Assembly (NCBI GenBank): GCA_040905665.1 | Contig: JBBDRD010000035.1 | Coordinates: 62,001-126,000 of the forward strand | Length of the DNA: 64,000 bases | Direction: 5' to 3' | DNA from: DASVCN01 sp040905665 | GTDB taxonomy: Bacteria > Deinococcota > Deinococci > Deinococcales > Trueperaceae | Shown: positions 9,331 to 17,982 of the stretch, piece by piece | Position numbering within the stretch: position 1 is the stretch's first letter | Layout: each line of letters starts with the position of its first letter | Made by a program: the position numbers and the translations under genes | The notes under the pieces: generated by a model | The model's database searches: none | The model's input: only the letters and a program-made list of their open reading frames with translations | What the model was told of the DNA's origin: nothing

Positions 9331-10002
9331 CTACCTCCGGCTGGCCATGATGAAGTAAATGAGGTAGGTAATCGCAGTGGCTGCCGCCGCAACGTACGTC
9401 ATCGCAGCTGCTGTGAGGACCGAGCGGGCGCCACCGGCGTCCTGGCTTGTCACGATGCCCAGGCGATCGAGTTGCACGAGCGCCCGGCGGCTGGCATCGA
9501 ACTCGATCGGAAGGGTCACCAGGTGGAACAGTACCGCTCCGGCGAAGAGCCAGATGCCGATGGTGAGCAGGATGCTGGGACCGCCGGTGAGGAACAGGCC
9601 GACCATCGCCAGGATAGGTCCCCATTGGCTGCCGATGCTCGCTACCGGAAGGAGCGAGGTGCGCCACTGTAGCGGCGTATAGCCCAGGTTGTGCTGAAGC
9701 GCGTGCCCAACCTCATGGGCGGCGACCGCCATGCCGGCGACATTGGCATGGCCGAAGTTGCCCTCCGAGAGGCGCACGGTCTTGGAAGTCGGGTCGTAAT
9801 GGTCGGTGAGCGTGCCCTTGACCATCTCGACCTTGACGTCGTTGACGCCGTTGGCCTCGAGGATCGCCCGGGCGACCTCGCGGCCGGTGAGTCCCGAAGC
9901 GTTAGCCCGCTTCATCCAGGTGTTATAGGTATTGCGGAGCCACCACTGCACCAGCATGGAAGCAGCAAAGGCGATAATTCCGACGAAGTAGTATCCGGCC
10001 AC
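9331..10002 (-). CDS. Membrane-bound neutral zinc metallopeptidase (YugP-like)
   Basis: Integral membrane zinc peptidase of 223 residues, family Zn_peptidase_2. The N-terminal helix (GYYFVGIIAFAASMLVQWWL), the HEXXH site in VAAHEVGHALQHN at about residue 95, and three more helices after residue 120 match the family in order and length. The start is GTG at 10002, with a strong AAGGAGGAG sequence about 10 bp upstream. The physiological substrate of this family is unknown. It precedes rsmB by 21 bp on the same strand, so the two may be cotranscribed. Confidence 0.87.
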   Translation of the reverse strand: MAGYYFVGIIAFAASMLVQWWLRNTYNTWMKRANASGLTGREVARAILEANGVNDVKVEMVKGTLTDHYDPTSKTVRLSEGNFGHANVAGMAVAAHEVGHALQHNLGYTPLQWRTSLLPVASIGSQWGPILAMVGLFLTGGPSILLTIGIWLFAGAVLFHLVTLPIEFDASRRALVQLDRLGIVTSQDAGGARSVLTAAAMTYVAAAATAITYLIYFIMASRR

Positions 10003-10132
10003 TCTGTGTCACTCCTCCTTAGGAGAGTTCATCTGGCTAGCAGGCATGCAGCAAAGCGCTTCAACGCGCAGCCGCAGCCTGAGCCTCAATATGACAGCAG
10101 TATATTCAGATTTCCTTGTTTTGGATGTCTCG

Positions 10133-10444
10133 CTAAAGTTCGATCGGCGGCGGTTGCTTCCCCGAACGCTCCTCAAGATCCACCCGGCTGATCGCGAACC
10201 GCACGGCCGTGCGCTCTTCGCTCTGCAGCTCAAGCTTCACGAACGAGGGTCGGGCAGTGAGGTCGAACCCATCGGCCTCAATATAGCTGCGGGCGATGGC
10301 GATCGCCTTGACCGCCTGATTCACGGCATGCGGGCCTATCGCCTGAACCTCGACCTCGCCTTCGTTCCGCAACAGGGCAGCTATTGCACCTGCAACCGAG
10401 TTCGGTCTGGAAGTGCCGGATACTCTGAGCGTTTCGATCGTCAA
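10133..10444 (-). CDS. spoVS: SpoVS-family protein
   Basis: Small nucleic-acid-binding-like protein of 103 residues. The SpoVS signature is clear: LRVSGTSRPNSVAGAIAALL, then VQAIGPHAVNQAVKAIAIAR. In sporulating Bacillus SpoVS affects septation and engulfment; the family also occurs in non-spore-formers such as Deinococcus and Thermus, where its role is unknown. The only usable start is TTG at 10444, because a stop lies four codons upstream. Its AGGAGG sequence abuts the TTG directly, which is unusually tight. The C-terminus has about 20 residues beyond the core domain. Confidence 0.9.
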   Translation of the reverse strand: MTIETLRVSGTSRPNSVAGAIAALLRNEGEVEVQAIGPHAVNQAVKAIAIARSYIEADGFDLTARPSFVKLELQSEERTAVRFAISRVDLEERSGKQPPPIEL

Positions 10445-10687
10445 CCTCCTCGGCTACTGGACGCAAAAGGGCTACGCGCGACGCTGATCAATCGACGACA
10501 TTATGCTGCCTGGGCGTGTGCAAAACCGTGAGAAGGGCCCACGAATTTCCCATAGCAGTCCGACCAGCGCAACAGTGCCGATCGAAATATGCCTGATCCG
10601 AATCGGATCCCGAGAGCAATCGGATCCTAAGAGCCATGCTTCCCATGAAACGCTTGCTCTCAAGAAACTGCGCCCAAGAAACCCTGC

Positions 10688-10716
10688 TTGACACTCACAT
10701 TAGCACCCCGTATACT
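10688..10716 (+). promoter_or_regulatory. Consensus sigma70-type promoter of the ilvB operon
   Basis: TTGACA at 10688-10693 and TATACT at 10711-10716, separated by exactly 17 bp. This is the best promoter match in the window. Transcription should begin near 10723, giving a leader of about 240 nt before the ilvB start. Confidence 0.85.
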
Positions 10717-10757
10717 CTTCGCCAGTGAAGCGCGTACCTCACAGCCAGGTTGATATT

Positions 10758-10796
10758 GTGATTCTAGGCCTAGCGCTGAGGGGTGACGTTGTCTAG
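10758..10796 (+). CDS. Putative attenuator leader peptide of the ilvB operon
   Basis: A 12-codon ORF that begins with GTG about 35 nt after the predicted transcription start. It reads M-I-L-G-L-A-L-R-G-D-V-V and stops with TAG. Six of the 11 residues after the start are Ile, Leu or Val, the end products of the pathway encoded downstream. A weak AGGT lies upstream. Together with the perfect terminator 25 nt downstream, this has the layout of a ribosome-mediated transcription attenuator. The leader is too short for gene callers. The role is inferred from composition and position. Confidence 0.65.
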   Translation: MILGLALRGDVV

Positions 10797-10820
10797 CTTT
10801 TAGCCCAGTAGACGAAGTCC

Positions 10821-10853
10821 AACCCCGTCAACTCCAGGTTGACGGGGTTTTTG
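10821..10853 (+). terminator. Intrinsic terminator (attenuator) in the ilvB leader
   Basis: A perfect 12-bp stem (AACCCCGTCAAC with GTTGACGGGGTT) with a 5-nt TCCAG loop, ending in a run of five T. It sits between the leader peptide and ilvB, so it should end transcription before the structural genes unless an alternative fold forms. Leader segments that could pair upstream include TTGTCT (10789-10794) with AGACGA (10810-10815), and TGACG (10784-10788) with CGTCA in the terminator 5' arm. Confidence 0.85.
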
Positions 10854-10890
10854 CTTAAACGCCGTCGGTAACACGGGCGCCACGGCAAGG

Positions 10891-10950
10891 AATACGCAGT
10901 GAAGCAATACGCGGTGAAGCAATTCGCAGTGAAGAAATACGCGGTGAAGC
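10891..10950 (+). repeat. Four tandem 15-bp repeats just upstream of ilvB
   Basis: Four consecutive 15-bp units with consensus AATACGCGGTGAAGC, differing at only one to three positions. Because 15 is a multiple of three, the array stays open in the ilvB frame and would encode repeats of the type KQYAV. The array ends four bases before the AGGAGGAGG ribosome binding region of ilvB. Confidence 0.95.
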
Positions 10951-10964
10951 TACAGGAGGAGGCC

Positions 10965-12713
10965 ATGGGACAGCCAGGAAAAGTCCGGATGAATGGTGCA
11001 GCGGCCGTTCTCGTCGCGCTCGAAAAGCAGGGAGTAGACACGGTGTTCGGTCTCCCGGGTGGCGCCATCATGCCGATTTATGACGCCCTCTACGACTCGT
11101 CTATTCGTCACATTCTCATGCGCCATGAGCAGGCGGGCGCGCACGCCGCCGACGCCTACTACCGAGCCAGCGGCCGCCCTGGCGTCACTTTCGCCACCAG
11201 CGGACCGGGCGCAACCAATCTGGTTACCGGGCTCGCAACCGCGATGATGGATTCGTCTGCCTTGGTAGCGATTACCGGTAACGTAGCGACACCGCTCATC
11301 GGCACCGACGCCTTCCAGGAAGCCGATGTCTACGGGATAACCCTTCCGGTGACCAAGCACAACTACCTGGTGAAGCGAGTCGAGGACATCCCTCGCGTGA
11401 TCGCCGAGGCGTTCCACATCGCCGGCACCGGCCGTCCCGGACCGGTTCTGGTCGACATCCCCAAGGATGTGCAACAGGCCGCTTTCGAGGGATCGTTCGG
11501 GGTAGAGATCGACCTTCCCGGTTACCGACCCACGGTCAAGGGCCACGCCGGTCAGATAAGGCGCGCCGCCAAGACCATCGCCGAAGCGAAGCGACCGATT
11601 CTAATGGTGGGCGGCGGTGCCCAGAGCGTTCCCGACGAGGTTGCGGCTTTCGCCGAGGCAAACGGCCTGCCCGTGATCACCACGCTGATGGGCTTAGGGG
11701 CCTACCCCTATGGCGCCGCACAGTCGCTGGGCATGCCGGGGATGCACGGAACCGTGACCGCGAACCGGGCGATCACCAACTGCGATCTCATCATTGGGGC
11801 CGGATTGCGTTTCGACGACCGGGTGACCGGGAAACTGTCACGCTTCGCGCCCAATGCCACGGTCGTACACATCGACGTCGATCCCGCCGAAATCTCCAAA
11901 CTGGTTAAGGCCCATGTGCCGGTCGTGGGCGATCTGCGCGACGTCTTGCCGCGCCTGGCCGAGGAGCTCGCGCCTCTCGTTAGCGCCGAACGGTGGGCGC
12001 CGTGGTGGGCTCAGCTCAACGAGTGGAAGGGCGCCTACCCGGAGCGCTACAAGACCGATAAGGAGCTGGTCTCGCAAGAGGTCATCGAGATGCTGCGCGA
12101 CGCCTCGAAGGGTGAGTGCATAGTCACGACCGACGTGGGCCAGCATCAGATGTTCGCGGCCCGCCTCTTCACGACAAACCGCCCCAGGACGTTCATCACC
12201 TCGGGTGGGTTGGGAACCATGGGCTTTGGCCTGCCGGCTGCGATCGGCGCTGCCTTCGCCCGTCCCGACGAGACGGTGGTGGTAGTTTCGGGCGACGGAA
12301 GCATCCAGATGAACATTCAGGAGCTGGCGACCGTCTACAAGCATCAGTTGCCGATCGTCATCGCCATCTGCAATAACGGAATGCTCGGCATGGTTCGGCA
12401 GTGGCAGGAAATGTTCCACGCCCAGCGCTACAGCGAGGTGTACCTGGCCGACAGCAACCCCGATTTCGCCAAACTGGCCGAGGCGTATGGGATCGAGGGC
12501 CACAACATCTTCGACCGGGAGAGTGCGCGGCGAATCGTGCCCCAGGCGTTGGCGAAGCGCAAGCCGGTGCTCCTCAACTTCGTGGTGTACGACTCCGAGA
12601 AGGTGTTCCCGATGATCCCGGCGGGCGCCGGTGTCGATGAGATGATCATCGGCGACCAGGAACCCGATGCCCCGGTTTCAAGTGAAGGGGAGCCGGCCGA
12701 GGTGGTGGCCTGA
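10965..12713 (+). CDS. ilvB: Acetolactate synthase, large (catalytic) subunit
   Basis: Thiamine-diphosphate enzyme that condenses pyruvate to acetolactate, or pyruvate with 2-oxobutyrate to acetohydroxybutyrate: the first common step to Val, Leu and Ile. 582 residues in three domains. The ThDP-activating Glu lies in the N-terminal LMRHEQAGAHAADAY motif. The FAD/central domain follows, and the ThDP/Mg motif is GDGSIQMNIQELATV with the downstream NN. ATG 10965 has an AGGAGGAGG ribosome binding site; the frame is open back to a GTG at 10899 through the 15-bp repeats, but that lacks support. The stop overlaps the ilvN start (ATGA). Likely controlled by the leader attenuator. Confidence 0.96.
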   Translation: MGQPGKVRMNGAAAVLVALEKQGVDTVFGLPGGAIMPIYDALYDSSIRHILMRHEQAGAHAADAYYRASGRPGVTFATSGPGATNLVTGLATAMMDSSALVAITGNVATPLIGTDAFQEADVYGITLPVTKHNYLVKRVEDIPRVIAEAFHIAGTGRPGPVLVDIPKDVQQAAFEGSFGVEIDLPGYRPTVKGHAGQIRRAAKTIAEAKRPILMVGGGAQSVPDEVAAFAEANGLPVITTLMGLGAYPYGAAQSLGMPGMHGTVTANRAITNCDLIIGAGLRFDDRVTGKLSRFAPNATVVHIDVDPAEISKLVKAHVPVVGDLRDVLPRLAEELAPLVSAERWAPWWAQLNEWKGAYPERYKTDKELVSQEVIEMLRDASKGECIVTTDVGQHQMFAARLFTTNRPRTFITSGGLGTMGFGLPAAIGAAFARPDETVVVVSGDGSIQMNIQELATVYKHQLPIVIAICNNGMLGMVRQWQEMFHAQRYSEVYLADSNPDFAKLAEAYGIEGHNIFDRESARRIVPQALAKRKPVLLNFVVYDSEKVFPMIPAGAGVDEMIIGDQEPDAPVSSEGEPAEVVA

Positions 12714-13237
12714 TGGTTCATCGTCACGTCCTTAGCGTCACCGTTCGCGATCAGCCGGGCGTGCTGGTGCGCATTGCCGGACTCTTCGCCAGGCGCGCTT
12801 TTAATATCGAAAGCCTCTCGGTCGCCCAGAGCGAGCAACCCGGCGTCTCCCGCACCACCTTCGTGGTCACCGGCGAGGACGGCACCATCGAGCAGGTAGA
12901 AAAGCAGCTGCAGAAGCTGATCGACGTGATCAAGGTTATCGACCACAGCGACGCTCCGTCGGTAGAGCGCGAGCTCATGCTCATCAAGGTGGCTGTGCGC
13001 TCCCCCGAGGACCGGGTGGAGATCAGGCAGATAGCCCAGGACTTTCGCGCCCACATCATCGATGTTCACCGCGACGCCCTCGTCTTCGAGTTGACCGGGG
13101 ATGACGGCAAGATGAATGCGTTCATCGACCAGATGCTACCCTTCGGTATCGTCGAGTTAACCCGCACCGGCCGAGTCGCTCTCTCTCGTTCCAGCAGCGA
13201 TCCCCGCTTGCGCCGTCCCATTCAGAAGGTCGCCTGA
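12713..13237 (+). CDS. ilvN: Acetolactate synthase, small (regulatory) subunit
   Basis: Regulatory partner of IlvB that confers stability and feedback inhibition by valine. The N-terminal ACT domain (HVLSVTVRDQPGVLVRIAGLFARRAFNIESL) and the second, C-terminal regulatory domain (about residues 80-160) are both present. The length of 174 residues is normal for the IlvH/IlvN class. The start ATG overlaps the ilvB stop, which supports equimolar coupled translation. Confidence 0.96.
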   Translation: MVHRHVLSVTVRDQPGVLVRIAGLFARRAFNIESLSVAQSEQPGVSRTTFVVTGEDGTIEQVEKQLQKLIDVIKVIDHSDAPSVERELMLIKVAVRSPEDRVEIRQIAQDFRAHIIDVHRDALVFELTGDDGKMNAFIDQMLPFGIVELTRTGRVALSRSSSDPRLRRPIQKVA

Positions 13238-13327
13238 CAGACCTTGCCGCCACTGCAGCCTCGGCGGCTCTAGACCTCCTTCGCCGCTATCAGCGGCACG
13301 GATTGAGAAAGGATCACCTCAGCCCTC

Positions 13328-14350
13328 ATGCCCAACATCTATTACGACACCGACGCCAACCTCGAGCATCTTCAAGGACAGACCATCGCCGTAATCGGTT
13401 ACGGCTCTCAGGGGCACGCCCACGCGCTCAACTCTCGCGATTCGGGTCTCGACGTGGTCGTAGGACTGCGCCGTAGCTCCGCCTCCTGGGCTCAGGCTGA
13501 GGGCGCCGGACTCAAAGTCATGGAAGTGGCCGAGGCCACCAAGGCGGGCGACATCGTGATGATCCTGCTGCCAGACGAGGTGCAGGGCCGCATTTATCGG
13601 GAGAGTATCGCTCCCAACCTGACTTCGGGCAACGCACTCGCCTTCGCTCACGGCTTCAACGTCCACTTCGGACAGGTGAAGGCGCCCGAAGGTGTCGATG
13701 TCTTCATGGTCGCTCCCAAGGGACCCGGGCATCTGGTGCGGCGCGTCTACACCGAAGGGGCCGGTGTTCCCTGTCTGCTGGCGTTGCATCAGGACGCCAG
13801 CGGAACCGTGCGACAGCGGGCTCTGGCGTACGCCAAGGCGATCGGCGGCACCCGCGGCGGCGTGATCGAGACGACCTTTAGCGAGGAGACGGAGACCGAT
13901 CTCTTTGGAGAGCAGGCGGTACTGTGCGGCGGCGTCACCGAACTGATGCGCAGCGGCTTCGAAACGCTGGTGGAGGCCGGTTATCAGCCTGAGGTAGCCT
14001 ATTTCGAGTGCGTCCACGAGATGAAGTTGATCGTCGACCTCATTTACGAGGGTGGCTTCGAGCGTATGCGCTACTCCGTCTCGAATACCGCCGAGTACGG
14101 CGACTACGCCACCGGCAAGCGAATCGTCACCGACGAGACCAGGGCCGAGATGCGCCGGGTACTGGCCGACATCAGGAGCGGTTCATTCGCCAGGGAGTTC
14201 CTGCTCGAGAACCAGGTCGGGCAACCGATGCTCTCGACCGGCAGGCGCAATACAGAGGAGAGCCTGGTTTCGCAGGTAGGCAAGCGGCTGCGCAAGATGA
14301 TGCCATTCATCGCCGCGCCTGCCGAGCAGGCGCGCAACAACCAGGGGTGA
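13328..14350 (+). CDS. ilvC: Ketol-acid reductoisomerase
   Basis: NADPH-dependent, Mg-dependent isomeroreductase that turns acetolactate into dihydroxyisovalerate, the second step of Val/Leu/Ile synthesis. The Rossmann motif GYGSQGHAHALN is at about residues 24-35. The all-helical knotted domain shows the metal-binding Asp/Glu in ETDLFGEQAVLCGG and in FECVHEMKLIVDL. 340 residues makes this a class I short-form enzyme. It lies 90 bp after ilvN; the gap holds two short GC hairpins without T-runs, so cotranscription is likely. Confidence 0.96.
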   Translation: MPNIYYDTDANLEHLQGQTIAVIGYGSQGHAHALNSRDSGLDVVVGLRRSSASWAQAEGAGLKVMEVAEATKAGDIVMILLPDEVQGRIYRESIAPNLTSGNALAFAHGFNVHFGQVKAPEGVDVFMVAPKGPGHLVRRVYTEGAGVPCLLALHQDASGTVRQRALAYAKAIGGTRGGVIETTFSEETETDLFGEQAVLCGGVTELMRSGFETLVEAGYQPEVAYFECVHEMKLIVDLIYEGGFERMRYSVSNTAEYGDYATGKRIVTDETRAEMRRVLADIRSGSFAREFLLENQVGQPMLSTGRRNTEESLVSQVGKRLRKMMPFIAAPAEQARNNQG

Positions 14351-14493
14351 GGGTGAGCAGGTCGAGTCTGTCGCGGATTTGCGGAAGGGTGCTGGGACGC
14401 TGGCGGTTCGGTGCCTACCACCGACTACCTGGCTCTGTTTTGCCCCTCCACCACTAGACAAGCGACGACTCGTACCTGAAAGGAGCCGGCAAG

Positions 14494-16044
14494 ATGGCCC
14501 ACATAAGGATATTCGACACGACACTCCGTGACGGCGAACAATCACCGGGAGTAGCGCTCAACACCAAGGAGAAGATAGAGATCGCGCGGCAGCTCGCCCG
14601 ACTGGGGGTCGACGTGATCGAGGCGGGATTCCCGGTGGCTTCGGAAGGCGACTTCCAGGCGGTGCGGGAGATTGCCCGGGCCATTGGCGAGGAGTCCACT
14701 CACGTCACAGTCGCCGGCCTGGCGCGGGCCAATACCGGCGACGTCGAGCGAGCAGCGCAGGCTGTCGCCGATTCCAGGCGACCCCGCATCCACACCTTCA
14801 TCGCCACCAGCAGCATCCACATGGAGAAAAAGCTGCAGATGTCGCCCGACGCCGTTGTCGAGCGAGCGGTGGAGGCCGTCACGCTAGCCAAGTCGTTCGT
14901 GGACGACGTGGAGTTTAGCGCCGAGGATGCCGGGAGGTCGGACCCCGACTTCCTCGTTCGCATCTTCACCGAAGCGATCAAAGCAGGCGCGACGACCATC
15001 AATATTCCCGACACGGTGGGTTACATGATGCCGTGGGAGTACGGCGAGCTGGTGCGAACCATCTGCCGGCGGGTACCGGGAATCGAGAACGTAGACGTAA
15101 GTACGCACTGCCATGACGACCTCGGCTGCGCCGTCATCAACAGCCTTGCCGGAGTGAGGAACGGCGCCACCCAGGTCGAGGTTGCGGTCAACGGAATCGG
15201 TGAGCGGGCCGGCAATGCGTCGCTCGAGGAGGTCGTCATGGCGCTCGAGACCAGGCGCGACTTCTGGGGACACAGCACCTCAATCAAGACCCGCGAAATC
15301 TACCGCACCTCCCGTTTGGTGGCGATGTACACAGGCATGGTGGTTCCCCCCAACAAGGCGGTCGTGGGCGACAACGCATTCGCGCACGAGGCGGGCATTC
15401 ACCAGGACGGCGTGATCAAGGCGGTCGAAACCTACGAGATAATGAGCGCCGAATCGGTGGGACGCGACGCCGGGGTGCTGGTCATGGGCAAGCACTCGGG
15501 TCGCCGGGCATTCCGACAGTCGCTGGGAGAGCTGGGCTACGCCAAGCTGGACGACGAGCAGGTGAACGCCCTCTTCCGCCAGTTCAAGGATTTGTGTGAT
15601 CGCAAGAGTAGCGTCACGAGCGAGGACATCCGCGCGCTGGTCGATGCCGAGACCACCCGGGTACCGCAGAGCTACAAGCTTCAGGCGGTCCAGTTTCAGT
15701 CGGGCACGGCCCTCACCCCGGTCGCCACGGTGCGGCTCCAAACCGACACCGGCGTCTATGAGGAAGCCGCTACCGGCGACGGTCCCGTGGACGCCGCCTA
15801 CCGCGCGGTCGAACGGATCGCCCAGGTCCCGATCTTGCTCGAGTCGTATGAGATTCGCAGCGTGGGCGCCGGTAAGGACGCCCTTGGTGAGGTCTCCATC
15901 CGGGTAACGAGCGACGGCAGGCAGGTACACGGGCGTGGACTTTCCACCGACGTAGTCGAGGCCTCGGTTCTGGCTTATGTCGATGTTCTAAACAAGCTTG
16001 CCGCCGGTGTCGCGCAGAGCGAACCCAAGGTCTCCACCCCTTAG
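14494..16044 (+). CDS. leuA: 2-isopropylmalate synthase
   Basis: Condenses acetyl-CoA with 2-oxoisovalerate, the committed step of leucine synthesis. The N-terminal HMGL-like TIM barrel starts with IFDTTLRDGEQSPG (DxxLRDG metal motif) and has HCHDDLG near residue 205 and the NGIGERAGNASLEE motif. The C-terminal LeuA dimer/allosteric domain, about residues 390-505, should give leucine feedback inhibition. 516 residues is the normal bacterial length. An AAGGAG sequence precedes ATG 14494. It follows ilvC after 143 bp with no evident terminator. Confidence 0.95.
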   Translation: MAHIRIFDTTLRDGEQSPGVALNTKEKIEIARQLARLGVDVIEAGFPVASEGDFQAVREIARAIGEESTHVTVAGLARANTGDVERAAQAVADSRRPRIHTFIATSSIHMEKKLQMSPDAVVERAVEAVTLAKSFVDDVEFSAEDAGRSDPDFLVRIFTEAIKAGATTINIPDTVGYMMPWEYGELVRTICRRVPGIENVDVSTHCHDDLGCAVINSLAGVRNGATQVEVAVNGIGERAGNASLEEVVMALETRRDFWGHSTSIKTREIYRTSRLVAMYTGMVVPPNKAVVGDNAFAHEAGIHQDGVIKAVETYEIMSAESVGRDAGVLVMGKHSGRRAFRQSLGELGYAKLDDEQVNALFRQFKDLCDRKSSVTSEDIRALVDAETTRVPQSYKLQAVQFQSGTALTPVATVRLQTDTGVYEEAATGDGPVDAAYRAVERIAQVPILLESYEIRSVGAGKDALGEVSIRVTSDGRQVHGRGLSTDVVEASVLAYVDVLNKLAAGVAQSEPKVSTP

Positions 16045-16057
16045 TGCGGGCCGAGCG

Positions 16058-17665
16058 ATGAATCGCCCTCTGAGGATCTACGACACTACGCTGCGTGACG
16101 GCACTCAAGGCCTGGCGGTGAACTTCACCAGCGAGGACAAGGTCGCCATCGCGCTGCGGCTCGACGCCTTTGGGGTAGACGTGATCGAGGGCGGTTGGCC
16201 CGGCTCCAACCCCAAGGACATTCACTTTTTCGAGCGGATGAAGGGCGTGCCACTGCTACACGCCAGGCTAGCGGCGTTCGGGTCGACACGGCGGCGGGGC
16301 GTGGACCCCGAGGACGATGAGAATCTCAAGGCTCTGTTGGCCGTCGCAACGCCGGTAGTGACGATCTTCGGCAAGGCCTGGACGTTGCATGTTACCCAGG
16401 CGCTTGGGGTTGGGCTCGACGAGAACCTCGCGATGATCGAGCAATCTGTCGCCTTCCTCAAGGCCAACGGCCGAGAGGTCATCTACGACGCCGAGCATTT
16501 CTTCGACGGCTACAAAGCCGATCCGGAGTATGCCTTGGAAACGGTCGCTGCGGCGGAGCGCGGCGGGGCCGATACGCTGGTGTTGTGCGACACCAATGGC
16601 GGAACCCTGCCGGCCGGTATCGCCGGCTTGGTTAAGAGGGTGCGGGAGGGATCCTCGCTTCCCATTGGTATTCACGCCCACAACGACAGTGAGTTGGCCG
16701 TCGCCAACACGCTGGCGGCCGTCGAGGCGGGAGCAGAGCACGTCCAAGGAACAATAAACGGATACGGGGAGCGGTGCGGAAACGCCAACCTGATCTCGGT
16801 GCTGCCCAACCTAACCCTCAAGCTGGGCCGGGCGCAGCCACAACTCCTTGGCAGCCTGCGGGAGCTGTCGCGGTTCGTCGACGAGCGAGCGAACCTGCAG
16901 CCGAACGTACGGGCGCCCTTCGTGGGCGATGCGGCATTCGCGCACAAGGGCGGCGTACACGTGTCGGCGGTGAACAAGCGGCCCGAGACCTACGAGCACA
17001 TCGACCCGCAGTTGGTAGGCAATGACCGCCGCGTGCTCCTCTCCGAACTATCCGGGCGCGCCAACATCCTTGCCAAAGCCGAGGAGTACGGGGAACACCT
17101 CGAGGTGCGCGATCGCTCCACGCGCGACGTCGTTTCACGACTCAAGGAGCTCGAGAACCGGGGTTACGCCTTCGAGGGGGCCGAGGCCTCCTTCCAGCTC
17201 CTCTCACGCAAGGTCCGGGGCGATTACCGGCCGTACTTCACCCTCCACGGTTTCTCGGTGCTGATGGACAAGCGCGAGGGGGAGAGCGAACCGCGCTGCG
17301 AGGCGGTCCTCAAGCTGGAGGTGGGGGGCGTCCTGGAGCACACGGCGGCCGAAGGGCAGGGCCCGGTGAACGCTCTCGATCGTGCTCTCACCAAGGCCCT
17401 GTCGCGGTTTTATCCGGCTGTCGACGAGCTGCGACTGGTCGATTACAAGGTGAGGGTTCTCGATGGACCCGAAACCGGTACAGCCGCGGTCGTGCGAGTC
17501 CAGTTGGAGACCACTGATGGTCGTGAGAGCTGGGGAACCGTCGGCGCGAGCTTCGACATCATCAACGCCTCGTACGAGGCTCTTTTGGACGCAATCGAGT
17601 ACAAGTTGCTGCGAGACGGTACGGCGCCGCTCGAGCCGTTGGGCCTGGTGGAGGGCGTTGCATAG
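16058..17665 (+). CDS. cimA: (R)-citramalate synthase
   Basis: Condenses pyruvate and acetyl-CoA to citramalate, giving a route to 2-oxobutyrate and isoleucine that bypasses threonine. The barrel starts RIYDTTLRDGTQGLAV, the citramalate-type variant of the leuA motif, and has HAHNDSELAVANT and NGYGERCGNANL. The C-terminal allosteric LeuA domain is present. About 535 residues is the size of the CimA class that resembles LeuA. ATG 16058 is the family start, 13 bp after the leuA stop; an upstream in-frame ATG would overlap leuA. Isopropylmalate synthase is the alternative, but the motifs favour CimA. Confidence 0.9.
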   Translation: MNRPLRIYDTTLRDGTQGLAVNFTSEDKVAIALRLDAFGVDVIEGGWPGSNPKDIHFFERMKGVPLLHARLAAFGSTRRRGVDPEDDENLKALLAVATPVVTIFGKAWTLHVTQALGVGLDENLAMIEQSVAFLKANGREVIYDAEHFFDGYKADPEYALETVAAAERGGADTLVLCDTNGGTLPAGIAGLVKRVREGSSLPIGIHAHNDSELAVANTLAAVEAGAEHVQGTINGYGERCGNANLISVLPNLTLKLGRAQPQLLGSLRELSRFVDERANLQPNVRAPFVGDAAFAHKGGVHVSAVNKRPETYEHIDPQLVGNDRRVLLSELSGRANILAKAEEYGEHLEVRDRSTRDVVSRLKELENRGYAFEGAEASFQLLSRKVRGDYRPYFTLHGFSVLMDKREGESEPRCEAVLKLEVGGVLEHTAAEGQGPVNALDRALTKALSRFYPAVDELRLVDYKVRVLDGPETGTAAVVRVQLETTDGRESWGTVGASFDIINASYEALLDAIEYKLLRDGTAPLEPLGLVEGVA

Positions 17666-17795
17666 CTGTGCGTTAGCGCAGGTCATCTTATCTTTCGAAT
17701 GCTTGAACCGGCCGACACCGATATTTCCACGGTAGGGCGCGGTATGTCGTTACACCAGTAAAGCCGTCCAGGGCGTAATTCATGAGAGCGCCGGA

Positions 17796-17825
17796 TTGAC
17801 GCGAGCACGCCGCTGCCGGTAAACT
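17796..17825 (+). promoter_or_regulatory. Probable promoter of gltB
   Basis: TTGACG at 17796-17801 and TAAACT at 17820-17825, spaced 18 bp, in the 317-bp gap between cimA and gltB. The implied leader is about 150 nt and shows no riboswitch that I recognise. Nothing else was found in this gap. Confidence 0.45.
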
Positions 17826-17982
17826 TGTCGGACGGCCCCACGGCGTCGCGCTCCAGCCACTAAAGTTGCTTCAACATGCACAGGCATGCGGAGTCGGCGC
17901 AGTCCCGAAAGTCCAGGCATATTCCGTCCGCCGGCAGCCGGACGTCGTTTTGTATCGAGATTCATACCGAGAGGGAGAGCGC

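Noticed and set aside
10717..10960. T-box riboswitch in the ilvB leader
   Set aside because: No T-box sequence of the AGGGTGGNACCGCG type and no stem I specifier; the short Ile/Leu/Val-rich ORF explains the terminator better.
14353..14457. 34-codon ORF between ilvC and leuA as a leucine leader peptide
   Set aside because: The peptide is rich in Arg rather than Leu and no terminator hairpin follows, so there is no case for attenuation.
17866..17982. 39-residue N-terminal extension of GltB
   Set aside because: It would move the catalytic cysteine far from the N-terminus; ATG 17983 has a purine-rich ribosome binding site and gives a normal propeptide.
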